From the NCBI GenBank assembly GCA_027422505.1, contig JAPQWV010000729.1:62001-126000 (forward strand): a stretch of 64,000 nucleotides of DNA. The letters run 5' to 3'. The position numbers were made by a program, and so were the translations under genes. Below are positions 36,330 to 46,087 of the stretch, in pieces. Position 1 is the stretch's first letter. Every line of letters begins with the position of its first letter. Origin of the DNA: Craterostigma plantagineum. Its lineage: Eukaryota; Streptophyta; Magnoliopsida; Lamiales; Linderniaceae. Below the pieces are notes generated by a model that saw only the letters and a list, made by a program, of their open reading frames with translations, was not told where the DNA came from and ran no database searches.

Positions 36330-36733
36330 TAGGCTTGTCACGGGGATTCCCCGCCCGTCACTATTTTACAAAAAAAAAATCAATTTATATTATTTTAATA
36401 TTATTAAAAATACAATTTTATATTATCTATATTATTTAAAATAATATTTTAATCTTATTTATATTATTTAAACTACATTTTAATATTATTTATATTATTT
36501 AAACTATATTTTAATCATATTATATTATTTTAATATTTTCAAAGTATATTTTAATATTGTTTATCTTAATATTAGTTGAATATAATATATATTATTTTTA
36601 TTATCGGAGACGGGGCGGGGATATCCGCGGGGAAAAATTCATCCCCGCCCTGCGGGGGTAGAATAGCGGGGATTCCCCGCCTATTCGGGGATCCCCGCGG
36701 GGACGGGGAATCCCCGCCCCATTGACAACCCTA
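36330..36733. mobile_element. GC-palindrome MITE, hAT-like
   Basis: The ends TAGGCTTGTCA and (reversed right end) TAGGGTTGTCA are inverted repeats. Beside each end lie several CGGGGATTCCCCG palindromes. Between them is a strongly AT-rich core with repeated ATATTATTTAAACTA words. The flanking 8-mers ACAGCCAA and ACAGTGAC agree at five positions, so the target duplication is only suggestive. Confidence 0.6.
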
Positions 36734-36763
36734 ACAGTGACCATCATCTATACTATCATTCTA

Positions 36764-36982
36764 CTCCATCTGTACCGAAACTTTATGGACATTTCAAACT
36801 GAAGATTTTAATGATATATACAATTAAAAGGTAAAAAATGTATATTTTGACACGTCTTTTAAGAATATTCAATATTATTATATTGATTATTTGCGTACTT
36901 TTCTACTAAAATAGAAAATGTACAGAAGATAGCGGGATGTTCGATATAGTAAAATGTACAAAAACTTTTGGGACGAATGAAG
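36764..36982. mobile_element. degenerate Stowaway-like MITE
   Basis: CTCCATCTGTACCGAAACTT...AAACTTTTGGGACGAATGAAG with TA on both sides. It is an older relative of the copy at 31800-32030; the interiors share TGGACATTT, CACGTCTTTTAAGAATATT and TAAAATGTACA. Confidence 0.8.
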
Positions 36983-36984
36983 TA

Positions 36985-37855
36985 TTATATAATAATTGGT
37001 AAGTACGACTTAAAAAATTACTCACAGTTTATCAAGTTGATCAACTATTTTATATCTACAATTAAGAAGTTTTTTTTCTAAAAAAAAAGAATTAAAAAAT
37101 TATTAACCCCGGCTCATCACTAAAGATCAAAAACTATTTCACATGTCTATTGCAATGGTTCTCACTAGTAGGGTTAAAAATTAAATATATTTAAATATTA
37201 AAATAATATAGTTAAATAGACATTATAAGTATGTGGACAATATTATAAACAAATAAAGTGTATAGTGACAACATTTAATCAAATTGGTACGTGTAATTGT
37301 CTCTTGGGAAGTTAAATATCCTAGTTATAAAAAATATCAAATATCAATCAGTGCATTGTCTGAGTTCTTTTATATATACGTACCTAGTTGAATAAATTTT
37401 TTACATTATGTACCCGTTTGCTTAAGGTCCATCAGTAGTACATTTAGGTATCATAGAAAAACATATTATGATACACAATACGATAAAAAAGGTACATAAT
37501 AGTAATACAGTTAAAAAAAGGCACAACATACTTATAGAGATAGCATATAAAGTATTTCGATACCATTAACAAGCGATTTGGTACGTGACATGCAAAGGTA
37601 TGTAAACGATGGAAAAACGATACTCTCAACTAATCGGGTACCTATGTTTAAAAACTTTACTCTACTAGACACTTTTAATAAAATTTTATCTGATAAGGGA
37701 TTGAAATGAAAGTTTTTTATTAGTGTAGGTTCACCTTTTTTTGTCTTCATTTCCAATTACTAGTTGTTTTGCACGCCCATATGCATGTGCTATATATTAA
37801 TAAAATAATAATTTATTTAAAAGGATAAAATTGGAATGTAGTTACTAGTTGGTAG
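36985..37855. other. intergenic AT-rich stretch
   Basis: No gene, RNA or clear repeat seen; ends at the target site of the large MULE. Confidence 0.55.
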
Positions 37856-37865
37856 TTTTTTTTCT

Positions 37866-38150
37866 GGATTGCTATTCACCGCCCCCTTTTTCCTAGTCAC
37901 CGCCCCCTAAAGGACTGAAAAAGACTATCTTGCCCTTTCTAATTTAAATTTCTTTTTAAAGTCATTTTCCTTACAACTAATCTGATATCGCAATCAGACA
38001 TCCAAATCAGATTAAACATAACAAAAAATTAAAACATTTCAATGAATCGTCTATTTTCGAAATTGAAAGGTCAAAAGAAAGTGTCTACTGGCACGGATGG
38101 TAAGCAAATTCTCGTAAATTTCGTTCGTATAGACGTGAATTCTCGAACTT
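37866..38150 (+). repeat. left terminal inverted repeat of the MULE
   Basis: Pairs with about 45470-45787. The outer 75 bp are well conserved (two ACCGCCCCC blocks, AAAGGACTGAAAAA, TTGCCCTT). The inner part is weaker (TCGTAAATTTCGTTCGTAT against TCGTAAAATTCATTCGTAT). Confidence 0.85.
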
Positions 38151-38169
38151 ACATTGGATTCAATCGGAA

Positions 38170-38350
38170 AATTCGGTCCGACCGAACAATAATTTCGGTC
38201 GGCATAAGAGGCGACCGAACAATAATTTCGGTCACCTCTTGGGCCGACCGAAATGTCTCGTGACCGAAATCGGATTTCGGTTACCTTAGATGTAACCGCA
38301 ATCGTATTTCGGTCGCCTCTTAGGGTAGTCGAAATCCGATTTCGGTCATT
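38170..38350. repeat. left subterminal palindrome array
   Basis: About five degenerate copies of a 20-21 bp palindrome GACCGAAAT...ATTTCGGTC, the first two being GACCGAACAATAATTTCGGT plus C. It mirrors the longer array at the right end. Confidence 0.85.
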
Positions 38351-38798
38351 AAATTTTATTTTTTTTTAATTTTTTTTTTCCAGACTCGGAGATTGTCCCG
38401 GAGGATTCCACGGGTGACGGGATAAACTACAGTGAGCATTTCCGCGAAGGAGGACGATGACCGACGTGGAAGCCATTAACTGGGCGAAGGGCGTCGCTAT
38501 TGGTCTTGGTTTCGAGTTGATAATTTCGTCGCACAAGAAATGTGGAACAAAAAAAATTGATTAGATGTTCTCGCGGAAAACGTTATAGAGGCAAGGAGGA
38601 TGAATTGGAGAGGATGTCCAAGTCTAACAAGTGCAGGTGTCCGTTTGTAGTCATAGCCCAGCAGGATCCAGCTACTAGGGAATGGTACATTCGTACGGGT
38701 GCAACCGATAATTCCATACACAATCACCCTCTGATACAGTATCCCGAGGGACACCGCCAGACGAGTGGACTGAGCAGCCAGGCAAAGAAGGTCGTAGA

Positions 38799-39496
38799 TA
38801 GGGGTGGGCATTCGGGTTCGGGTATTCGGGTTTTACCCGAACCCGATCGGGTTCGGATAGTCCGGGTCGGGTAATTCGGGTTTTTGTCGGGTATCGGGTT
38901 ACCCGATACCCGAATTTATTAATCGGGTCGGGTATCGGGTAGTAATTTATTACCCGAATAACCCGATCGGGTACCCGACAATTTTTTTTTAAAAAAAATT
39001 ATTAATTTTGTACATACATTAAAATATATATAATTACATATTTAGATATCAATATATAACTTGAGTGATGTTAAAGTTTAAATAATATTTCGACTAATTT
39101 CTTATTTTAAGTGTATAATCAACAACTGATATTTTATATCAATGCATATATCATCATAAAAATTTAAAATATATTCTCAAAATTTTATAAATAAACATAT
39201 AAAATATGTATATATTACATTTATTGAAAACAAAATATCCAAATATTGTAAGCGATATTAATATATAACATGGATATTTTAATATTATTGAATTATAATA
39301 TTTTTAGTCACATCTCAATTAAAAAATCGGGTAACCGACTACCCGATGTCGGGTACCCGAACCCGATATATACCCGACAAGCGGGTACCCGCCGTAAATC
39401 GGGTCGGGTTCGGGTAGTGAAAATCTTAATCCGAACCCGAACTACCCGAACCCGAACTACCCGATACCCGACTACCCGACCCGATGCCCACCTCTA
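38799..39496. mobile_element. hAT-type MITE with CGGGTACCCG repeats, 8-bp target duplication
   Basis: 698 bp with ends TAGGGGTGGGCAT and (reversed) TAGAGGTGGGCAT, flanked by perfect GTCGTAGA (38791-38798, 39497-39504). Near both ends are many tandem and inverted CGGGT/ACCCG words; the centre is AT-rich. Removing it with one target copy restores the transposase reading frame locally, so the insertion hit a coding gene. Confidence 0.93.
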
Positions 39497-41206
39497 GTCG
39501 TAGAGGAAATGACTGCTGCCCAAGCGAAACCAGCACATATCCTCTCAGCGATGAGGGCTCGACACAGCGTAGATAACGCGACGACCGACATGTATATAAT
39601 TACAGAGATCGTTTGAAGAGGCAAAATTCTGAGGGTCGAGACGTGGTGAGCCAGTTGATGCACCAGGCGACAGAGTCCGAATATTTTGTTGAAGCGCTGA
39701 GAGACGAAGAGACTAATGCGCTGACACATGTCTTTCTCGCACATCCGGAGTCACTCGCACTGCTGAGGACGTATCCTTATTTTATTGGTATTGACTCGAC
39801 GTACAAGACAAATAGATATAAGATGCCTCTAGTTGAGATTATAGGGATGACTCCCTGTAATCACAACTTTCTCTGTGGGTTTGCCGTCATGGAGGACGAG
39901 ACCGAGAGAAGTTACGGGTGGATGTTGCAGTCAGTCAGGGATATTCTAGGGCCAGATGTCGATCCGTCCGCGATTGTCACTGATCGTGAGTTGGGCCTTC
40001 TTCGACCGCTACATATGGTATTTCCACATTCTCACCATCTTCTGTGCACGTGGCATATTTATAAAGATGTGGAGAACAAAATTTATTGGTTGAGTGGGAG
40101 GAGCAAAAAGACCGCAGCTCACTTCACGCACAAGTCCTGGAAAGCAGTCGTGGAAGCTCCGACTGTTGACGAATACGAGAAGGCAGTGAATGACATGCGT
40201 CTGCGTTGGCTACCCGACTCAGAAATCGTTACTTATGTTGAGCAGACGTGGTTGGTGCATAAGGAGAAGTTCGCCAAAGCTTGGACGAACCAGGTGCTTC
40301 ATTTCGGGAACACCACTACATGTCGTGTGGAGAGTGCTCATAGCGAGCTGAAAGGATGGCTGAACTCCGCCACTGGATCCCTTGACACCGTATGGGTGAA
40401 GGTGCACGAGCAGATTCAGAACCAGTTGATTCGCATAAGAAAGGTAAATACATTATTATTACGTGTCAGTGTTCCTTATGTAATAATTTTGTTGCTGTGG
40501 GCATGCAGACACTTGAGGAGTCCCGGTCGAAACGACCTATTCCGTGTCAGTATTTCCATTCCTGACATTATTATACAGAGTTTCACACCATGCAATATTA
40601 ATTATGGGACATGAGCTGCGACGGGCGAAAGAGTTGTCGAATGAAGTTTACTCCAGGTGAGGATGTGTAGTACGACGTACGCACCAACTACCGTGTGCTT
40701 GCGAGCTTCAGCAATGTGTGGACAACAACTACGGAGTTTCGTTAGAATGCTTGCACGACTTCTGGAGAACACTGACAATCAGCGTCTCACTAGTTCCAGA
40801 TATTTCTGAGCAGGAGCACTTTTACGACCTCGTGCGTGAGGCAGAAACGCGCGATCCCGCCGTTATGCGTGGCCTCCATCGAGTAGTTCACGAACATCTG
40901 TATCCCGAGGCGCAAGAGTGGAATGAGCCAGCTGTTAAGACATCTGTAAAAGGCCGACCAAAGAAAAGAGACTCGACGAAGCGCGATCGAAGTGCTTGGG
41001 AGTACGCACTCCCAAGGGAGGGACGCAGCGCAGGGCGCAGCAGTACAAGCCGTAGCAGCCAGGGTCGTTCCAGTCATGGCCGTACGTCATCTTCGTCTGC
41101 GAAGCGCTCTCGTACTTCTACTACGGATACAGGTACGGCTATCTTTCACCCCTGTATTCATGCGAACATGGATAAATCCTCTAGACTTGTAAGATGCTTT
41201 GTACAG

Positions 41207-41838
41207 GTGAATCCAACTTCTTCCACACCCGCTTGCAGCACCACGTAACATCAGTCATCCATCCGTATATAGTTAGTTATAAGGATGTGGTGGCGGACGG
41301 CAACTGCGGATTTCGCGCTATCGCTTCCCATATTTACAATGACGAGGAGGAATGGGTCACCTTAAGGAATAACGTCGCGAACGAAATCGAGGCCCATTGG
41401 GATCTTTACTCGCCATTGTACTACGGTGATTCACTAGAAATGCAGGTAGATCGCATACGTTGGGAGGGGGGGCCTTGCTTGGCAAACCACTGGATGTTGA
41501 CACCGCGCGATCTGTGGGCTGTGGCGACAATTTGGAACGCTGTAGTTACCCTCTACGGGTACGGCAATGGAAAGACCATCAACATGCATTCTTTCACGAT
41601 ACTGCCACTGCGTGCCCCCCGGACTGCCAATGGATCGAGCCGAACTATCGTCATAGCGCACCTTGGAGACGAGTACCCGCATTATATAAGACTGAATTTA
41701 CGTCTAGACGTTCCTATGCCCGTCTTGCATCCATATTGGAATACGTATCGTGATCGTCGACTTGATGGGTGGGAACTTAGATATCAGAGCAGGATCGAAC
41801 ACTGGTTGCACCTCATGCGTCACAATCATCTATTGTAA
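41207..41838 (+). CDS. OTU-type deubiquitinase domain (3' exon of the MULE gene)
   Basis: The 3' exon is fully open. It contains the OTU Cys box DGNCGFR near its start, a W-rich middle (LANHWMLTPRDLWAVATIWN) and the LGDEYPHYIRL His box. It ends with a 40-residue basic tail and TAA (41836-41838). In the family such domains hydrolyse ubiquitin chains; whether this one is made without the broken transposase is unknown. I give it separately because this half has no visible damage. Confidence 0.7.
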
Positions 41839-41849
41839 TTCCGTTTGTA

Positions 41850-42870
41850 TTATTAATTTTATTTGTCATTATTATTATTTTGTATTATTATTATCATTAC
41901 TATTATTATTATTATTATTATTATTTATTTTTTTTTAAAATATTATTTTGTATGTTATTATTTGGTATTATTATTTTTGTTAATTAGTTATTTTTATTTG
42001 TTTTATTAATATTATTTTGTATTCTTATTATCATTAATATTATTTTTAAGTTATTATTATTACTATTATTATTATTATTATTTTTTAAATAAATTATTTT
42101 GTATGTTATTATTTGGTATTATTATTTTTATTAATTAGTTATTTTTATTTTTTTATTAATATTATTTTGTATTCTTATTATCATTAATATTATTTTTAAG
42201 TTATTATTATTACTATTATTATTATTATTATTTTCTAAAAATATTATTTTGTATGTTATTATTTGGTATTATTTTTTTTATTAATTTTATTTTTTTTATT
42301 AATATTATTTTGTATTCTTATTATCATTAATATTATTTTTAAGTTATTATTATTACTATTATTATTATTATTATTTTTTAAAAATATTATTTTGTATGTT
42401 ATTATTTGGTATTATTTTTTTATTAATTAGTTATTATTATTTTTTTTATTAATATTATTTTGTATTCTTATTATCATTAATATTATTTTTAAGTTATTAT
42501 TATTACTATTATTATTATTATTTTTTAAAAATATTATTTTGTATGTTATTATTTGGTATAATTATTTTTATTAATTAGTTATTTTTATTTTTTTATTAAT
42601 ATTATTTTGTATTCTTATTATCATTAATATTATTTTTAAGTTATTATTATTACTATTATTATTATTTTTTAAAAATATTATTTTGTATGTTATTATTTGG
42701 TATTATTATTTTTATTACTTAGTATTATTATTTTTTTTATTAATATTATTTTGTATTCTTATTATCATTTATATTATTTTTAAGTTATTATTATTACTAT
42801 TATTATTATTATTATTATTATTATTTAAGTTATTATTAGTATGTTATTAGATACTATTATTATTATTATT
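41850..42870. repeat. AT-rich minisatellite, about seven units of roughly 115-125 bp
   Basis: Each unit contains TATTATTTTGTATGTTATTA, TTTGGTATTATT, TTTGTATTCTTATTATCATT and AATATTATTTTTAAGTTATT, followed by a variable (TTA)n run. It lies exactly between the convergent OTU and PMD genes. Confidence 0.92.
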
Positions 42871-42969
42871 TGTTAATAAAGAAAGTACGCGTTCGATAGT
42901 TAGGAATAATATAAATAACAAAAGTACGCGTCCGACACATAAAAGAAACACAAATAAAATACAACCACA

Positions 42970-44988
42970 TCACGGGGCATTGCGCCAGCGGTCGTTCATG
43001 TCGTGCAGCCTGTCTCTGTAGAGCTCACCCTGCTCCTGGTCGTGGAGCTGCAGCTGGGCTAGCATCTCCGTGCTCAAGGCATACATCGAGCTGTACCACT
43101 GCACACGTAATTGATACATATAAAATTTGATTAAACATACAAATTTTTAAAATCCAAATCACATTAAATTACGTACGTAGTCGGTATGGCTGCGCGGGGG
43201 GATGCCGCCCGAAGAGGATCCTGACTCCGACGAAAACAGACGAGGATGAGAATGCCGCTCGTACCAGTCCATGTAACCTTCAACAGTCTCACCAAGGTAC
43301 TCTAAGGTACTCCGGCTGATGTATGACAGGTTGAGGATGTACGCGTAAGGGAACTGCCGCCAAGCAAATTCTGCTGCATCGCCAGAATGGTGCACCTTAT
43401 ACCTCGACGGGTCCGATGGCATATAAGCCCTCCGCGGCGGTGTCATCGGCGGCGGGATGTGCTGCACGTAACCCAGCTGGCGCAACACTCTAGAGGGTAC
43501 GTAGGGCTCCACGATGTCGCGATATCTAACCCAGCCCACGTAAAGAGTCCTCAGGTGCTGCGCCGCTGGATCGGGACCGTACGGCAACCAAGCAACCTGA
43601 TAACAATTTATTTTGTATTATATAAGCGCACATAATATGGAATAATTATTATTAAAATACCTCGCTCGCTGTCATCATGTCTAGCTGACGGCGGATCTCA
43701 ATTAACCGGTGTCCCGTCCGCTCGACCTGAGATACGGACCACATGCGTGATCGTGCTTGGCCAGGCTCCACATGATGGGGTAGACGGTGTGGACGGAAGC
43801 ATGGGAAGTACTCGTAGATCCACGCCTGTAGTAACGACAGGCACCCAGCTAAACCCCTTGCATCCGCTCGGCTTGCGAGCCCAAGCTGGCGATAGAGGTA
43901 AGCAAGAGCGGCCGAACCCCACGAATAACCACTGGCAGATAGCAGGGAGCGATAGAACTCGTGCATGATGTCGGGCTTCACCCGATTCCCGCTCTTGTCG
44001 ACGAACAGGGTCGACCCCAATAGAATCCACAGCCAAGCGATGGCCTGGAATCCCGCCGGCCGACCCTCCCGCATCCTCTGCATCACGTCTTTCGACTCAA
44101 CCGACCCTGCTCTCCAAAATCCCCTCAGGGCGTCTACGTAGACGCCCATAATCTCCCTCGCTGCGATCTGCTGGTCGCCGGCGTCCGGGGTACCCGAAAC
44201 CATCGTCCCGTCGATCGGGATACGGAGGATCTGCTCGACGTCGTGGAGCATGATCGTCATCTCCCCCCACGGCATGTGGAAGGTGTTCGTGTCGGGGTGC
44301 CAGCGCTCCACAAAAGCGCACAGAAGAGGCTGGTCCAAGTGTACGAGCATGGCATCTGCGAGGTGTAAGAGACCTGTGCCATCGATCTCGCTCTGTGTCT
44401 CCGGCGGGAATTGGCAGTACCACTGCTTAAGCTGCCGAAGCACTAACGCCCGCCCCTCGCACTTCAGCACGGGCCTCTCCTCCTCACCCATCCAGATGCG
44501 GGGCGCGATGTGCCCCAAGTAACTAGGGATCACCTCGCCATCTTGCGGACCACCTGACTGTGGCCCCTGCACCCTCCAGGAATCGTCATCTACGACCCTG
44601 GAGCGCTTGCTCCCTATTTTATTTTTTAGGAATACCACATAAATAAATCTAATTTTTGCTACGATAGTTAAGACACGACATCGCAAGTCAGTTTATAATG
44701 AAGAAGGGATGTACCTGAGGAGACCAGTATCCGCTCGTCGTCGGATGACTCAAACGATGCCGCATCGTATGGCACCTCCTCATCCGCATGCGCCTCCTCC
44801 TCTACGTTCGGATCGTATTCCGCATACACGGAATGCGAATCACCCGCTCGCTGCCGCCTCGCCTCCTCCCGTTCCCTAGGAACGGAAGCATCAACGCCGC
44901 GCGCCCTCGTATGACGCTCTCCAGATCCCTCCAACGAGGGGGATCTGCTGCTCCCTCCGAGCAGGGACTTCCCACCCAGCGCCTGCAA
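42970..44988 (-). CDS. plant mobile domain (PMD/MAIN-like) protein of the MULE, 5' end unresolved
   Basis: Exons read 44983(or earlier)-44715, 44613-43661 and 43596-43177, joined in frame by GT-AG introns; a last exon near 43099-42970 is open (EMLAQLQLHDQEQGELYRDR then ...NAP stop), but its junction frame is unclear. Typical PMD blocks: CAFVERWHPDTNTFHMPWGE, MTIMLHDVEQILRIPIDG, PAGFQAIAWLWILLG, YLYRQLGLASRADARGLAG, LLQAWIYEYFP, and PSRVLRQLGYVQHIPPP. An acidic low-complexity region precedes it; no ATG was found, and TTGCAG at 44984-44989 looks like an acceptor, so an upstream exon is likely. PMD proteins of the MAIN/MAIL family act in gene silencing in Arabidopsis; PMD is also known from transposons. 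No stop interrupts the main exons. Confidence 0.85.
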
Positions 44989-45017
44989 TTAGATAATTTT
45001 TTTTTTAAAAAAAGATT

Positions 45018-45424
45018 GGACCGAAATCAAATTTCGGTCGGTCCGTGACCTGACCGAAATCCGATTTCGGTCAGATAACGGCCGACCGAATCGGATTTCG
45101 GTCGGCTAGTTTCAGACCGAAATCAGATTTCGGTCTGTACCAGGACGACCGAACAATTATTTCGGTCGGCCAACTACGACCGAAACATGATTTCGGTCGT
45201 CCAGTGTCGTGACCGAAATCGGATTTCGGTCACGACCCCGGCCGACCGAAATCATGTTTCGGTCGTGACTTGGCCGACCGAAATCTGATTTCGGTCACGA
45301 CCATGGCCGACCGAAATCATGTTTCGGTCGTGACTTGGCCGACCGAAATCGGATTTCGGTCACGACCCCGGCCGATCGAAATCATGTTTCGGTCGTGACT
45401 TGGCCGACCGAAATCTGATTCGGT
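45018..45424. repeat. right subterminal array of 13 GACCGAAAT palindromes
   Basis: Thirteen copies of a 20-22 bp palindrome (GACCGAAATC-G-GATTTCGGTC and variants with CATG or CAATTA centres) at 31-33 bp spacing. Linkers alternate CGTGACTTGGCC and ACGACCCCGGCC. The units are divergent at the array edge near 45018-45180 and more uniform further in. Confidence 0.95.
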
Positions 45425-45469
45425 CGTGCCGTTTTTCGCCCGAGTTCGCGTCCCGTTTTCCGGCCTATT

Positions 45470-45787
45470 TCGACCCGTTTTCGACAATCTATCTAAATAC
45501 GAATGAATTTTACGACAATTTTCATACCAATCGTGAGAGCACCCCCTTTCCCTTTCCCTTTCCTTTTCCTCGTTCCATTGCGATTTGCAAATTTCTCTGT
45601 TTTTTTGTCTGATTTGGATGTGTGATTTGAAAAGTGTTGCGTAGTAAAGGACTTTAAATAGGAATTCTTACTTTTTATTATATTTTAGCTTTTTAAATTA
45701 TTTTAAATAACATAAGGGCAAAATAGTCTTTTTTCAGTCCTTTAGGGGGCGGTAACAAGTAAAAAGGGGGCGGTAAGTAGTAATCCC
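45470..45787 (-). repeat. right terminal inverted repeat of the MULE
   Basis: Inverted partner of 37866-38150; ends ...GGGGGCGGTAAGTAGTAATCCC before the T8CT duplication. Confidence 0.85.
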
Positions 45788-46087
45788 TTTTTTTTCTATT
45801 GATAGTTATTTTATGGCAGATCAAAATACGGTTTATTCTAGATTTCTAGGCCATGAGCTATGATAAAAGAGTACGGATATTCCATAAACCAATTTTTCAT
45901 ACTATACAATTAAATTTAAGATTTTAGAATTTATCTATAAACATTGAATCACAAATAGTTTATATCGAAAATAATATAGTATCTATATATGTTAACTCTT
46001 AAGAGCATAAAAATACTATTGAGTAAAGAAATATCTTCAGAACCCTCACATTTGCAAAACCTTCACCACAATCCACAATCTCATTTC

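Larger units (their letters stand above)
38425..41838 (+). pseudogene. FAR1/MULE transposase fused to an OTU cysteine protease domain
   Basis: The N-terminal FAR1-type zinc region includes NKCRCPFVV and IHNHPL. The DDE transposase core has FIGIDSTYKTNRY (first Asp), AIVTDRELGLL (second Asp), CTWHIYKDVENK, and CRVESAHSELKGWL (Glu). A SWIM-type zinc region follows (THQLPCACEL). After a GRPKKRDSTKRDRSAWEY linker and an RS-rich segment, the OTU domain begins VVADGNCGFRAIASH (catalytic Cys) and has GDEYPHYIRL (likely catalytic His). Introns appear at 40444-40508 and 41133-41206. Lesions: frameshift in an A8 run near 38550, the MITE at 38799-39496, a 2-bp gain near 39593, and a TGA near 40653. The OTU part itself is open. 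The order transposase then OTU is seen in uncharacterised plant proteins; this copy is inactive as a transposase. Confidence 0.88.
37866..45787. mobile_element. 7.9-kb Mutator-like element carrying MULE-OTU and PMD genes
   Basis: The 10-bp word TTTTTTTTCT lies on both sides (37856-37865, 45788-45797), within the 8-11 bp range of MULEs. The ends are long inverted repeats. Left: GGATTGCTATTCACCGCCCC... then CACCGCCCCCTAAAGGACTG. The right end read in reverse: GGGATTACTACTTACCGCCC... then TACCGCCCCCTAAAGGACTG. Similarity continues inward for about 300 bp. Inside, on the plus strand, is a MULE transposase followed by an OTU protease domain; on the minus strand is a PMD gene. Between the genes lies a minisatellite, and each terminal region has GACCGAAAT palindrome arrays. 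A 698-bp hAT-type MITE is inserted in the transposase. The low-complexity T-run makes the exact duplication length uncertain by a base. Confidence 0.92.

Noticed and set aside
38042..38263. 73-codon plus-strand frame at the MULE left end
   Set aside because: Lies in the terminal repeat and palindrome array; no domain. It could be a leader exon but nothing supports it.
45018..45424. CRISPR-like regular repeat-spacer appearance
   Set aside because: The units are palindromes with similar, not unique, linkers inside a plant transposon; there are no cas genes.
45989..46087. In-frame upstream ATG extending the CobW-type protein by 33 residues
   Set aside because: The extension lacks transit-peptide character and begins in AT-rich leader; MAASIASMM at 46088 is the better start.
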